DNA from: Heloderma charlesbogerti
Taxonomy: Eukaryota > Chordata > Lepidosauria > Squamata > Helodermatidae
Direction of reading: 5' to 3'
Length of the DNA: 64,000 nucleotides
Assembly: GCA_026122225.1 (NCBI GenBank)
Contig: JANEZZ010001570.1
Location: 1-64,000 of the forward strand
The notes under the pieces were generated by a model, which was not told where the DNA came from, made no database searches, and saw only the letters and a program-made list of their open reading frames with translations. Both the position numbers and the translations under genes were made by a program. Numbering within the stretch: the first letter of the stretch is position 1; each line of letters starts with the position of its first letter. This document shows positions 33,257 through 46,101 of this stretch, in pieces.

Positions 33257-34204
33257 TAGGGATGGCGGAGAATTTCTCCCCGAAACTTCGGGGGGCCGAG
33301 CGCCAACGCGTTCGGCCCCCCGAACAAGTTTCGGAGAGAAATCCTCCGCACCCCCCCCGGGACGGGACTTACCTTTTGCGAATGTCCCTCCCTGTGGCTG
33401 GTCCGGCCGGCGGTTCGGCGGGTGTTCGAGTGAGGCGGGAGTGGCAGCCGGTCTTTCGACCGGCTGCCGCCGCCGCCATTGTAATGAAAGAAAAAAAAAA
33501 AAGTCCCCTGATAGGCTACGTGACGATTCACGTAGCCTATCACGGCTAGATTTGCAAAGTCAGCCGTGATAGGCTACGTGAATCGTCACGTAGCCTATCA
33601 CGGGTGACTTAAAAAAAAAAGAAAAAAGAGTGTACGGATAATGGCGGCCCCCATAGGGAGCCGCCATTCCCGTTCCTTATTTGGTGGCTGTAGTCTACGT
33701 AAATGTTTACGTAGACTACGGCGAAAATAAGGGCAACGCTATTTGCGTTGCCCTTATTTTCGCCGTAGTCTACGTAAACATTTACGTAGACTACAGCCAC
33801 TAAATAAGGAACGCGAATGGCGGCTCCCTATGGGGGCCGCCATTCGCGTACGCGCTTTTTTTTTTTTTAAGTCACCTGTGATAGGCTACGTGACAATTCA
33901 CGTAGCCTATCACGGCTGACTTTGCAGATCTAGCCGTGATAGGCTACGTGAATCGTCACGTAGCCTATCAGGGGGCTTTTTTTTTTTTTACTTTCGCGTT
34001 CGCGGCCGGGCGAGGCGAGGCGCCTCCTCCCCGGCCTGAATTTCGGCCGGGCGAGGCGGGAAGCCTCCCCCCCGGCCTGAATTTCGGCCGGGCGAGGCGG
34101 GAAGCCTCCCCCCCCGGCCTGAACTTCGCGGGGGGAGCAGCGAAGCGCTCCCCCCCACCGCGAACGGCCTTCGAGGACAGGTACGTGACTTTCGTCCACC
34201 CTTA
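33257..34204 (-). mobile_element. TAGGG foldback transposon, best-preserved copy, 948 bp
   Basis: In reverse orientation it starts TAGGGATGGCGGAGAA and ends GTCCACCCTTA. All modules are present: right subterminal palindrome, donor-like CTTACC (reverse), GCAGCCGGTCTTTCGACCGG palindrome, hairpin pair 33507-33605, central palindrome 33640-33860, hairpin pair 33876-33972, minisatellite 33995-34120, left end with AGGTACGTGAC. The flanks AGAACTGC and CAACTCCC match 6/8 only if one base is shifted, so the target duplication is uncertain. Confidence 0.85.
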
Positions 34205-35660
34205 CAACTCCCTTCTGCGAGCTCCACTAACTTGCCCCATTCCAGAAATGAGTGTTTCCACTTGTTTATCAGGTTATTTTTGGAAGTGTGAACGCCCCAT
34301 TGTGCTCCCACGCCCCATTGTGCTCCCACAAGAGGACAGGCACAATAGGAAAGTACCCCTAATGTCAAGTGGGAGGTTAATCACAATATTTCTTCAATAT
34401 AATTTATAAGGAAGGAACCAAATTTCAGATTTAGGGATGGAGGGATCAAAACTAACTTGGAAAAACAACAACACCTTTAAGCTGAACTAAATTCTCCTCC
34501 AAACATTGTCTCAGCTCATAAGAACCTCTCATTTGTGCCCTACCTTCCCAAATTTAAGTTGCAGGAATGGGTGATGGGGGTGAGAGAGAAGTAAACTGCT
34601 GACAGAATAAACTGGGGATGGCAGAGTGTTCATCTTTAAGTTCCCACCATGTTTCTGGCAACACAATGGATCATCTCCAGGATCTGAAGTTTTAATTCCT
34701 CTTGAGTAAATGGACTGAAACCCCAGGGTCCTTCCTAACACAGTGGATGGACATTTCCAGACATACTTGGAAGTCTCCATTATATCTACAGAACATAGCA
34801 GAAACATAAAGATAGATGTCCCACCCCACACCCTGCTACTCCCAGCCTTCCACACAAACACTCCCTTTCACCTCCTTGCAAAGAAAGCTTGAGAAATGGA
34901 GTGTGTGTGTGTGTGTGTAGGGGGAGAACTAGTGGCAGATAAGTGGAGGGCTGGAAGAGAGCTGCCAAAAGACTCCCATCCTCTGGAGCTTTAGGCACTT
35001 GCAGCTGAGGTAAAATTCATTTGCTCTTACCATTCTCCTTAATATTCTCACTTTATGAATGATAATGTTAAATATTTCCAAGGTATTTTGTGATGCTTCA
35101 AATGTTTGCTGAAGAATCCTCTGTATCTGTATTTGGCATTCAATATATGTGATTTTAGGAACTGATATTAGAAAATATTTGGCAATTGACATATAATGGT
35201 ATTTAGTATTTGTTTAGTTGATAGGGGTAATGGTATTTGGTATTTGAGTGTTTAATAGTTGGCACATAATGGTACTGTTAAGCCCCAACCCTGCTCTGCT
35301 CCAGTTCCCTGAGCTGTGAAGAGTTCCAAAGGGTCCAATTTCCCTTTGAATGAGACAGCATTCGAGACTTCTGTGTCATTGCAGTATTTGTTTATTTACA
35401 CATATACAAGCAGAGCATAAACAGATAACAAATCTGCTAACCCATTCTCAAATTCCAGGAGAGACACCGTTTTCTCTCAATGGTCCATCACCAGAGAACA
35501 CACAGCTCCCAGTATTTCTCTGGCACCTTCTGTTTTGCTGAAAATTGCCAACTGCTTCAAGTTTTTTTCTCCAACCCCTCTCAACAGTTGGATGGTGTCA
35601 GTTTTCCAAATTTTGCAGCACAATGCATTCTAAAACAGGAAAGACGAAATATAGAAAACT
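34205..35660. other. unassigned sequence
   Basis: It contains a (GT)n run at 34901-34918 and short TGGTATTTGGTATTTG repetition at 35199-35250. No gene or known element recognised. Confidence 0.4.
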
Positions 35661-35671
35661 ACCTTATTCCA

Positions 35672-38600
35672 GCCCCTTCATGGATCACTGCCTTGTTGTG
35701 GCGAAGGGGCTTGCATAACTCAGTGAAGCCATAAGCTATGCTGTGCAGGGCCACCCAAGATGGAAAGGTCATGGCGGAGAGTTCTGACAAAATGTGGTCC
35801 ACTGGAGAAGGAAATAGCAACCCACTCCAGTATTCTTGCCAAGAAAACCCCATGGAACGTATCACAAGGCTAAAAGAGATGACGCCGGAAGATGAGCCCC
35901 TCAGGTCGGAAGGTGTCCAATATACTAATGGGGAAGAGCAGAGGGAATTTCCAAGTAGCGCCAGAAAGAGTGAAGCGGCTGGGCCAAAGCTAAAAGGACA
36001 CTCAGCTGTGGATGTGTCTGGTGGTGAAAAGAAAGTCCGATGCTGTAAAGAACAATATTGTTTAGGAACCTGGAATGTAAGATCAATGAATCAAGGTAAG
36101 CTGGAGGTGGTCAAACATGAGATGGCAAGATTGAACATCGACATCTTGGGAATCAGCAAACTAAAATGGACAGGCATGGGCGAATTTAATTCAAGTGACC
36201 ATTATATCTACTACTGTGGGCAAGAATCCCTTAGAAGAAATGGAATAGCACTCCTAGTCAACAAAAGGGTGGGAAAAGCAGTACTGGGATACAATCTCAA
36301 AAACGATAGAATGATCTCAGTACGAATCCAAGGCAAACCATTCAACATCACAGTAATTCAAGTCTATGCCCCAACCATTGAGGCCGAAGAAGCTGAGGTT
36401 GATCGGTTCTATGAAGACCTACAAAACCTTCTAGAACTAACACCAAAAAAAGATGTCCTCTTCATCATAGGGGATTGGAATGCTAAAGTAGGAAGTCAAG
36501 AAATCACAGGCATTACAGGCAAGCATGGCCTTAGTGTACAAAATGAAGCAGGACAAAAGCTAATAGAGTTTTGCCAAGAGAACACGCTGATCATAGCAAA
36601 CACTCTTTTCCAACAGCACAAGAGGCGACTCTGCACATGGACATCACCAGATGGTCAATATCGAAATCAGATTGATTATGTCCTTTGCAGCCAAAGATGG
36701 AGAAGCTCCATACAGTCAGTAAAAACAAGACCTGGAGCTGAATGTGGCTCAGATCCTGAGCTTCTTATTGCAAAATTTTGGCTTAAATTGAAGAACATAG
36801 GGAAAACCACTAAACCATTCAAGTATGATCTAAATCATATCCCTCATGAATATACAGTGGAGGTGATGAATAGATTTAAGGGATTAGACCTGATAGACAG
36901 AGTGCCTGCAGAACTATGGACAGAGGTCCATAACATTGTTCAGGAGGCAGCAACTAAATCCATCCCAAAGAAAAAGAAATGCAAGGAAGCAAAGTGGCCG
37001 TCTGATGAGGCTTTACAAGTAGCTGAGGAAAGACGGGAAGTGAAAAGCAAGGGAGAAAGGGGAAGATATACCCAACTGAATGCAGAGTTCCAGAGAATAA
37101 CAAGGAGAGACAAGAAGGCCTTCTTCAATGAACAATGCAAAGAAATCGAAGAAAAAATAGAATGGGAAAGACTAGAGATCTTTTCAAGAAATACGGAGAT
37201 ATCAAGGGAACATGTTGTGCAAAGACGGACATGATAAAGGACAAAGAAGGCAGGGACCTAACAGAAGCAGAGGAGATTAAGAAGAGGTGGCAAGAATACA
37301 CAGAAGAACTATACAGGAAAGATCTGAATGTCCCTGATAGCCATGATAGTGCGGTCACTGAACTTGAGCCGGACATCCTAGAAAGTGAAGTCAAGTGGGC
37401 CTTAGGAAGCATTACTAACAACAAAGCTAGTGGAGATGACAGTATTCCAGCTGAGCTATTTAAGATCCTAAAAGATGATGCTGTTAAAGTGCTGCACTCA
37501 ATATGCCAACAAATTTGGAACACTCAACCACACGGCCACAAGACTGGAAAAGGTCAGTTCACATTCCAATTCCAAAGAAAGGCAATGCCAAAGAGTGTTC
37601 AAACTACTGTGCAATTGCGCTCATTTCACATGCCAGCAAGTTTATGCTCAAAATCCTACGAACTAGGCTTCAGCAGTATGTGAACCGAGAACTACCAGAA
37701 GTACAAGCTGGGTTTCGAAGAGGCAGAGGGACTAGAGATCAAATCGCCAACATTCGCTGCATCATGGAGAAAGCAAGAGAATTCCAGAAAAATGTCTATT
37801 TCTGCTTCATTGACTACACTAAAGCCTTTGATTGTGTGGATCACAACAAACTGTGGCAAATTCTTAAAGAGATGGGAGTACCAGACCAGCTTACCTGTCT
37901 CCTGAGAAACCTGTACGAGGGTCAAGAAGCAACAGTAAGAACTGGACATGGAACAACCTATTGGTTCAAAATTGGGAAAGGAGTACGACAAGGCTGTATA
38001 TTGTCGCCCTGCTTATTTAACTTATATGCAGAGTACATCATGAGAAACGCTGGGTTGGATGAATCACAGGTTGGAATTAAGATTGCCGGGAGAATTATCA
38101 ACAACCTCAGATATGCAAACGATACCACCCTAACGGCAGAAAGCGAAGAGGATCTAAAGAGCCTCTTGTTGAGGGTGAAAGTGGAGAGTGCAAAGGCTGG
38201 TTTGAAACTCAACATAAAAAAATGAAGATCATGGCATCTGGCCCCATCACTTCCTGGCATATAGAAGTGGAAGAAATGGAAGCAGTGACAGATTTTGTTT
38301 TCTTGGGCTCCAAGATCACTGCAGATGGTGACTGGAGCCATGAAATTAAAAGACGCTTGCTCCTTGGGAGGAAAGCTATGGCAAACCTAGACAGCAGAGT
38401 AAGAAGCAGAGACATCACCTTGCCGACAAAGGTTCGTATAATCAAAGCTATGTTTTTCCCAGTAGCAACGTATGGCTGTGAGAGCTGGACTATAAGGAGG
38501 TCTGAGCGCCGAAGAATTGATGCTTTTGAACTGTGGTGCTGGAGAAGACTCTTACGAGTCCCCTGGTCTGCAAGGAGGTCAAATCAGTCAATCTTAAAGG

Positions 38601-38890
38601 AAATCAACCCTGGCTGCTCATTGGAAGGACAGATACTGAAGCTGAAGCTCAAATATTTTGGCCACCTAATGCAAAGAGAAAACTCCCTGGAAAAGACCCT
38701 GATGCTGGGAAAGATTGACGGCAAAAGGAGAAGGGGATGGCAGAGGATGAGATGGCTAGATAGCATCACCGATGCAATGAATATAGACTTGAACACACTC
38801 CAGGAGAGAGTGCAGGATAGGAAGGCCTGGCGTGCTATGGTCCATGGGGTCACGAAGAGTCGGACATGACTGAACAACTGAACAACAACA
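35672..38890 (+). mobile_element. BovB (RTE) LINE, full length, 11-bp TSD
   Basis: It starts GCCCCTTCATGGATCACTG and ends in (ACA)n. ACCTTATTCCA is duplicated exactly at 35661-35671 and 38891-38901. More diverged from the other BovB copies than they are from each other. Confidence 0.95.
35738..38869 (+). pseudogene. BovB endonuclease-reverse transcriptase, several frameshifts
   Basis: The first frame (35738-37234) covers the endonuclease (GTWNVRSMNQGKLEVV, IIGDWNAKVG) and the linker, with GSDPELLIAKF where other copies have GSDHELLL; the catalytic His of the SDH motif is lost. A small deletion near 37150 shifts to the frame 37135-37683. A second indel near 37525 (CAACCACACGGCC, compare CAGCAGTGGCC in the other copies) moves to 37503-38225, which holds FIDYTKAFDCVDH and the RT core with RYANDTTLTAES, where the first catalytic Asp of YADD is Asn. 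A third shift near 38220 gives 38222-38869, ending GVTKSRT. At least three frameshifts and two active-site changes make it clearly dead. Confidence 0.9.
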
Positions 38891-38901
38891 ACCTTATTCC
38901 A

Positions 38902-40648
38902 CGTCAGACTATTTGTCCATACCTCAGTATTTCTAGTCTGTTAGTGGTTCTCAGTGGTATCAAGCGGAGGTCTTTCATACCACCTGTTATTTGGTCATTT
39001 TAACTGGAGATGCTACATGCAGAAGGTATTTTCTACCAGTGAGCTCTGATGGCCTTCCAAACTGTCAGGAGATCCCTAGCTATTAGAAGAACTTCTCTTG
39101 CCATTACCTCCAGTTGATTAAACATCAACCAAATCATTCTGGACTATTAACAAGCCACCAGACAAATTAAATATGGTGTGCCAGCATCCGTAACAGTATT
39201 TTGTATTTGACAGTAACTGAGATTCCATAAATTCATTTCAATTGAGTTCATCTACAGAGAGCAGATGTATAACAATGTGAAACCTTCCCACCTTGGCAAA
39301 TGTGTTGTCCCTTTAATTCAAATTTATTGTCTTGAAGACATTGCTTTAGATCTCTTCTTAGGAAATGATAAGGTGTGAGTTCTGAAATTTCTTTCTGGGT
39401 TATTACCCATTATATTGCACAGATAAATTGCCCAAACTACACACAGTCCTATAGTCTACAGATGAAATATTTATCGAATACTCTAGTTGATATCTGCAAA
39501 CTGGCAAAAAGTAAGCAATGTATTTTCCCCCACTCCCCAGTCATTTTGTATGTCTCACTCTTTGACATAGTGTGAAGAAAGCATAAAGTGCATCCAAGGC
39601 AATTCTGACTTTTAATTTAAAGGAGGAAAAAGGCCAGATGAGTTGGTATTGATTCATTTGTCTCATAAAGTATTGACAAAACAATTTTTATTTGAACTTT
39701 TCCCAGCCTATTGTCTATGCTTCAGGCTACAAAATCCCCTTTAGTCTCTCCAATACCCTGCCCGCTTCAAGCAAGAAGAAAATTATTTATAGCTAAAATC
39801 TACCAGAAGCCTTGATTACACAAAACTGAAAGAAAAATAAAGTGTCATCCCAGGCCTCGAATCCATCAAGAACCACATTTATATTAGGAAAACAGTCCTG
39901 AGGGTACAGTCTTCAAACCACTTAGTCTGGAGTATGCCACAGAGGCAGTCCTCATGATATTAGATCCCCTATTTTTGTTCTCAAAAGAAAGCATGTTTGT
40001 TCCTGTATGGCATTTTTGTAAGGGCACAAAAATGGGGAAGATGAGTGAGCTCTCCCAAGCTCGTCTCACATTAACTTGGAAATTGTCCAAATCCTTATGT
40101 GGGTCAAATGGAAAAACTCAGGTATTTTTTTTTGTAATCATGGAATTTTATTTTATTTTGAAAGAAAGTTAACAAAATAAAAGCAACAACAACAAGAACG
40201 TGCATAATAATAAATCATAATCACTGAAGAAACAGCAGAATTCACTAATTATAAACCTAAGTAGGAGCTGAATTACTAATGAAAGTAAAAATGAAAGTTC
40301 TACAACATATGAAAGGTGCATGTGCAGGTGTATGTCATTTTGTGTGTTTGTGCATAGTAATCAGAAAAAAATATAGGCAGCAGTATTTTGTTGGAACTTT
40401 ATCAAAAGTCTGAAGTGCCTCACTCTAGAAAATGAATGGAAACCATGGTTACATAATGTCATTCTTCAAGTTAGTATTCCTTGCTTGCTGCACTTGCTAA
40501 ATAAGTTTATACATACTCATTGTCTCCTAAATTGTATCAATCCACTGCTTTTTAGATGGTTGCTTTGGAGACTTCCAGTTTCAAGCTATACATAACTTTC
40601 CAGCTGTATACAATTGCCTAAGTAGGTATTTATGCAGGAATCCAGGAT
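38902..40648. other. unassigned, mostly AT-rich sequence
   Basis: No coding or repeat signature recognised. A T-rich/A-rich stretch at 40125-40200 could be an old LINE tail. Confidence 0.4.
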
Positions 40649-40716
40649 TAGGGATGGGCAAACTCACCTGACTCCATCCCGTGCCCCGCTGCCAGGCTCC
40701 TGCTGGCTGCATGTCC
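40649..40716 (+). mobile_element. possible left end of an older TAGGG-type element
   Basis: It starts TAGGGATGGGCAAACTCACC and carries an outward CACCTG donor-like motif, then is interrupted by the reverse copy at 40717. The matching right end was not found. Confidence 0.4.
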
Positions 40717-41154
40717 TAGGGATGTCAGAGAATTCTGCCACAGATTCCAGTGAGGCCGGATTCTTTAGAATCCACCTCCCTCGGAATCCGTGGTGGAACG
40801 GCCTCCCCCCCCCCGCCACCCCACGGAATCCCCGCAGGACGGAGCCTACCCGAGGGCAGATGTAGTGGCTCCGGCAGCAGCAGCGGATGCGGCAGCGGAT
40901 GCGGCGGTGGCTCCAGCTGGTCTCCCGGCCGCTGCCGGGCTGCTGCAGTCGCAAATGGCAGCCATCGTAGCGGCCACCATTTGCGCCCTTACAGTAAGCC
41001 ATAATAGGCTATGTAAATACTTACATAGCCTATCACAGCAAAGAGCAGGGGCACAAATGGTGGCCGGGGAGGATTCCGGGGGGAGGGATAGAGCACCTCC
41101 ACCCCACCGTGGATGTCCCAGACCGGACGGGTGAGTGGGATTCGTACATCCCTA
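40717..41154 (-). mobile_element. TAGGG foldback transposon (old subfamily), short copy
   Basis: It starts TAGGGATGTCAGAGAATTC and ends TTCGTACATCCCTA. The flanks GCATGTCC (40709-40716) and ACATACCC (41155-41162) differ at three positions, all transitions. One hairpin (about 41000-41037) and the GGATTCT palindrome are present. Confidence 0.7.
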
Positions 41155-41599
41155 ACATACCCCTGCTCAGGAGAGGCCGCCCGCTTCCCTGACAAGCTGC
41201 TTCCCACTCAGCTTCCATCCTCCCACTGCTGCAGCTGCTGCAAGCAACTGCATCTCTCTCTGCCAGGTACCGGCAGAGGGAGGTGGGATTCCTCAGTGGC
41301 TGCAGCAGGATGGGAACCAAGAGGTAAATGCCATGGTGCTTCCCTCTTGGCTCCCATCCTGCTGCTGAGAGCAACCGGAGGCATGGTTGCTCAGCTGGTG
41401 GTGGCCCCCCATGGTCTCCTTCCTTGCAAGGAGAGCATGAAGGGTTGAGAGCCCAGACCGGGGGGGGGGACTTTTCAGTAAAGGTCCCCTGTTATGAAAC
41501 AGGCTGAGCTGCTAGTCAGACAAGTGCAGGGGGCTGGGAACTGGCGTCCAGGGGCTGAACTGGCTGGAACCTGCCGACTTCGAGCCCCCAAATGGATGC
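41155..41599. other. unassigned, with a hairpin
   Basis: 41312-41368 is an inverted repeat (AGCAGGATGGGAACCAAGAG against CTCTTGGCTCCCATCCTGCT). AAACAGGC wording near 41495 resembles the palindromic sequence in the duplication arms. Confidence 0.4.
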
Positions 41600-43320
41600 T
41601 CGTGACATATCTATGTAGGATCATTGGGTTCAAAAGGATGAAGTAGCATTGCTTTAGGGGCTACCAATGGTCTAACATGAAGAAATTCCTGACAGTAAAC
41701 AGAAAGCATGTTCCCCGCACTGTAGAGCATTGCCACCAGTGATGAAAGTATGAGCCAATATGACCACACCTCTTCCAACAATATTGACTGGAATCTGAGT
41801 GTGTTAGGTGAAGCCTTGTAGGAGTAATGCACCACCTTCTCAGAATGTTGTATTGTGCTTCCTTTTTATTAGTGCTGATTGATAAAGATGCAAAAGTAGT
41901 CCAAATACACTGGCAATCATCTTCATCCAATGACTCACTTAAGTCAGTCTCCCATGCCCGCACATAGGATGGCTTGTCATCCAGTAATGGCATTTGAAGG
42001 ATTTTATAAATAGATATCAGACCTTTATTTGAAGTAAAAGCAGCTTCTATAAAAGATTCAAATGAAGTAATTTTGCTGCCTTCATAATGTGATTCAGGCT
42101 AAGAAAGTGATGCAATTCCAGATTCTGATAAAAGGGTAGTACAGTTAGTTCAGTTCTTTTCAAAACATCTGCAGAGGAGAGAGGTTCTCCTGTATCAAAT
42201 AATAATAATAAAAGTCTATAAACTTTTGCTGCTAACCAAGCACAGAAACCTTGAGGATTGTTATGTGCTTCAAATCCTGGATGATGCAACAGCAACATTA
42301 GTGGAGACAGGTCAGGAGCCAGTTTTTTCCACCAGTGTTCCCAAATAAGTCTCTAATCACTGGATGCTCAGAGAGGCACTTGGGCCTATCACAGTGTCTG
42401 ACCCATATCAAGGCATCTAGAGAGTATTTGCCCACTGTTTGTTGTTCCATGAGTGTCCACTGGTGCTCTGAGGAGGGATGCATCCATCCTACAAGAATTT
42501 TCAGCTGAGCAGCAGCATAATATAATTCCAAATCTGGCACTGCAGGACCACTTTTTGTCTGGGGTCTGCTAAGAGTTGCTCACTTCCATCCAGACCAAAT
42601 AAAATCTGGCAATAGTTTGTTCCATTTGGTCAGAGTTGGAATAGGTAGATGAAGTGGAATTGTTTGAAATAAGAAAAGGGGTCTAGGCAAGTTATTCATT
42701 TTTACTATAGCAATTCTAACTGACCATGATAACTTACCCTTACCTCATTTTTGAGTAACAGAGTTAATTTGTGTGTACAATGGCTGATGGTTAAGTTTAT
42801 AGAGTTCATGTACTGAGGGAGAGATATGAACTCCCAAATGTCACCAAGGTTTAGTAATCCACACAAAAGGATTCTTTTCTAGGTTGGCTTGTGTAACTGC
42901 AGATAGATTGATATTACTCATCTTTGACTTATGATAGTTTGCTTTGTACCCAGAAACTTGCCCCAAATCATCAAGCAGTGATATTATTTCTGATAATGCT
43001 GATATTGGATTTGTTATATAGAGGGTCATGTCATCTGCAGACCGGCCCACTTTAGGTTCTGTATGACCAACATGTATGCCTCGAATACACTGATTAGCAT
43101 GAAGAGGTTCAACAGCTAAGGCATACAGTAAAGGAGACAATGAGCAAGCTTGCCTACCCCTCTGTAACTGAAAAGTCCTTGAAGTGTGATTATTAACAGA
43201 GACACATGCTCAAAGACTTTGATAATTGGATGTGATAGCCTTACAAAATGTTGGTCCAAAACCCATCTTCAAAAGTCGGCATTTAAGATAAGGTAATCTC
43301 AGGTAATTTTATGAACTAAT
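41600..43320 (-). pseudogene. L1-type ORF2 reverse transcriptase and C-terminus (decayed)
   Basis: Broken minus-strand frames follow the order of an L1 ORF2 protein. 42841-43140 has MSPLLYALAVEPLHANQ and GRSADDMTLYITNP, corresponding to L1 FADDMLLY with Phe replaced by Ser, then SGYKANYHKSKM. 42298-42540 has MPDLELYYAAAQLKIL. 41661-41993 has SISTNKKEAQYNILRRW, TPTRLHLT and WKRCGHIGSYFHHWWQC, the Cys-His region near the L1 C-terminus. Many stops and frameshifts are present and the 5' half (endonuclease) is absent. Whether it belongs to the same L1 lineage as the ORF1 remnant at 4837-6582 cannot be told. Confidence 0.8.
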
Positions 43321-43931
43321 CCAGGGGCCGCCATTCGCTGCCTTTCCCCATCAGCTCCCACTGCTGAAAACGCTCTTCTACTTCCCTTTCCTTAACTTTA
43401 ACTGGTGGCTGAGATGGGCACACTAGTGGGAACTGGAGAGACTAAGGGATCTCATAGTCCCCATGCCTGATGTCTTTGTGGATCAGTTGCATACAGGTAT
43501 AACTGAGCAGTGGATTCAATGTAAAGAGGTGACCGTGCTCAGCAACAATTGCCTTTCTAAACCACAAATTGGGCTCATCTATACTGAGTTACCATTCCAA
43601 ATAATATTTAAGGGAAGTTATATTCATATGGAAAATATTTCAGTTGCATTATTAATGTGTGCTGTTTGGGGAGCATTACCCATTCAAACTTGAAATGTAA
43701 ACTAGGAGAGCAGCATTTCTCTTCCATTTTATCTAAAGTAGCTGACACAAATGTCACTCATATTCTAGTGAAAACATTGTTTGAAATTTCATAATGAAAA
43801 GGTCAGATTATGCTATCATAGACTCCACAGAAGGAAGAGAAACAAACACTAATTAAGAAGAGGTAGAATGCTGAATGACTGCTGGCACCACCAGTTTCTG
43901 GCAGACACTGAATAGGCAACCTGACATTAAC
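43321..43931. other. unassigned sequence
   Basis: No gene or repeat recognised. Confidence 0.35.
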
Positions 43932-44021
43932 AGTGCAATCCTATACATATCTACTGAGAAGTAAGTCCCATTAAGTTCCATGGGATGTATTGCTAGATAA
44001 GTGTGTGTATAAGATTGCCAG
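43932..44021. repeat. palindromic interspersed repeat, about 90 bp
   Basis: GTGCAATCCTATACAT on the left pairs with GTGTATAAGATTGC on the right around AAGTCCCATTAAGTTCCATG, a MITE-like layout common in reptile genomes. A related stretch flanks the copy at 8447. Confidence 0.7.
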
Positions 44022-45050
44022 CCTTAGGCCTTAATCTCAACCTTTCCTTTAAATGAAAACAAAAAGACTTAAATAATAGTTGTTTGCTATATAGTTTTCT
44101 TTGGTATCCAATGAAAGATCATTTATCCTAACCATTCATGCTTCATCCCGCTGAAGACAGTGTCACTGAAATAGGCAAGATGCCTCCCATCTCTAACAGT
44201 TAAACATTAGAACCCTGTAGAAACTGAACTATTTCCCATGCTTGCTACTTTTCAGAACTAGGCCTGGAATCAGTACAAATGGCATATATTAACAAGGTCT
44301 AAAATTATATTAAGCCAGCTGTTATCTGAACATTTGTACCATCATGTAAAAAAATAGATCACAAAGGATCTATTTTCCTAGGACTCTCCCATCACCGTCT
44401 TGTACACCAGCCAAACACACATGCCCCCACTCTGCATTCAACGTCCATGTGAATGGGGCCAAAATCTGTACCTGCATAAGTCATCTTCATATAGGAGGAA
44501 ATCCTGAGTAGACCAGGATTCACCCTTATGTGAGTTATACCACTTTCAATATTGTCCTTTATGTGGACTGAGGAACCCTCTATATGGGCATTGGTACACC
44601 AATTGCATAGCCAGCATGGGACATAGCTACATCATCATCAGAGGGTATGGTGACTATACAGGTCAACAGAGGTGGCGTTAAGTGGCATGACCCTGTGTCC
44701 CCCTCATATGTGCTTTCATCATGTGACACAGGCCATTTGAACCCCTCTGATGTGATTTTCCCTAACAATGTGGGCAGAAATACGTATGTTATTAATAGTT
44801 AAGCATATGCAAAACTACTTTGCGAAATGTAGTAGTCTTAAAGCAATGCTATTAACTTTCTTCAAAATTCCCCAGCTTTTTGACTGAGGAACCTCCAAAT
44901 CCACCTCACATTTTATGTCAGGCTGCTGAGAGGAGCAGACCCTGAGCATCTAGACTATGTGTCAGTGTTTTTTCACTGACAAACTGCCCAGGGCAGTTTC
45001 TCAAATTGCCAGATGTGCTCTTGGACCAAAAAGGTTGCCTACCCCTGCCT
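44022..45050. other. unassigned sequence
   Basis: No gene or repeat recognised. Confidence 0.35.
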
Positions 45051-46101
45051 TAGATGTATGAAAACTCAGAAGTCAAACAGTATTTCTGAGCTTGCAATAC
45101 CATTTGCACAACAAAAATGTGTTTGAGAAATGTGGTTCTTCTGAAATCTGAGCATGAAAAAATCTGTATATTTGAGAAATGTGCACAAGCATGCTTCAGT
45201 CAATGGGAAAAAAAGGTGTACATTTCAAAAATGTGCACAATTTGGAAAAAATGTGCATGAAAATGCACACAAAATAATATAGGGATGGCGGAGAATTCTG
45301 CCATGGATTTCAGTGAGGCTGAATGCACTGGCATTCAGCCCCCCCAAACCCGTGGCGGAATGGCCTCCCACCCCCCGCCACCTCGCAGAATCCCCCCGGA
45401 AAGAAACGTACCTGGGGCTCCAGTGGCAGAGGTGGCTGGTCTTTTGGCCGGCTGCTGCAGCCGCCATTTGAGTCCTGCCAAGCTGCCGTGATAGGCTACG
45501 TAAGTGTTTATGTAGCCTATCACGGCAAAGAGCAGAGATGCAAATGGCGGCCGCTATGCCGTTTGCGCCGCTGCTCTTTCTGTGATAGGCTATGTAAGTA
45601 TTTACATAGCCTATCACGGTAAAGGCAGCCATGCAAATGGCGGCCATTATGCCATTTGCATGGGTGCCTTTAATGGGATAGGCTACGTAAATACTTACGT
45701 AGCCTATCACAGAAAGAGCAGCGGCACAAACGGCATAGTGGCCGCCGTTTGCGTCCCTGCTCTTTGCCGTGATAGGCTACGTAAATACTTACGTAGCCTA
45801 TCATGGCAGCCTGGCAGGATGCAAATGGCGGCCACTACAGCAGCCGCCATTTGCGTCCACAGCAGCCCGACTGCAGCCGGAACTCCAGCTGGCCAGGGAG
45901 AATTCCAGGGCGAGGGACGGAGTGCCTCCCCCCCACTGCAAATCACATCTGCGAAAAGGTAAGTGACTTTCATACATCCCTAAAATAATGTGAAAAAATA
46001 GCAGTGCTCACTATCCAATATGGACACAAGACAGAACAAACTTTGAGATGGAATTCGGAGAACTTCGAAAAATGTGAGTTTTGCTGAGTCACGCATCCCT
46101 A
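45051..46101. mobile_element. possible TAGAGATG-like MITE hosting a TAGGG copy
   Basis: TAGATGTATGAAAACTC at the left, ACGCATCCCTA at the right, and GTGCACATTTC-like words near 45180-45270 resemble the MITE at 28181. The flanks do not match, so the boundaries are tentative. Confidence 0.35.
45280..45982 (-). mobile_element. TAGGG foldback transposon (old subfamily) with four evenly spaced hairpins
   Basis: It starts TAGGGATGGCGGAGAATTC and ends TTTCATACATCCCTA. The flanks AAATAATA (45272-45279) and AAATAATG (45983-45990) match 7/8. Hairpins start at 45488, 45582, 45675 and 45769 (93-94 bp apart), with ATGGCGGC / GCCGCCAT-type palindromes between them. AAAAGGTAAGTGAC is present near the left-type end. 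Confidence 0.85.

Noticed and set aside
45488..45804. CRISPR-like array (evenly spaced palindromic repeats)
   Set aside because: The spacers are themselves repeated and palindromic, the unit is inside a transposon with TSD, and the host is a vertebrate.
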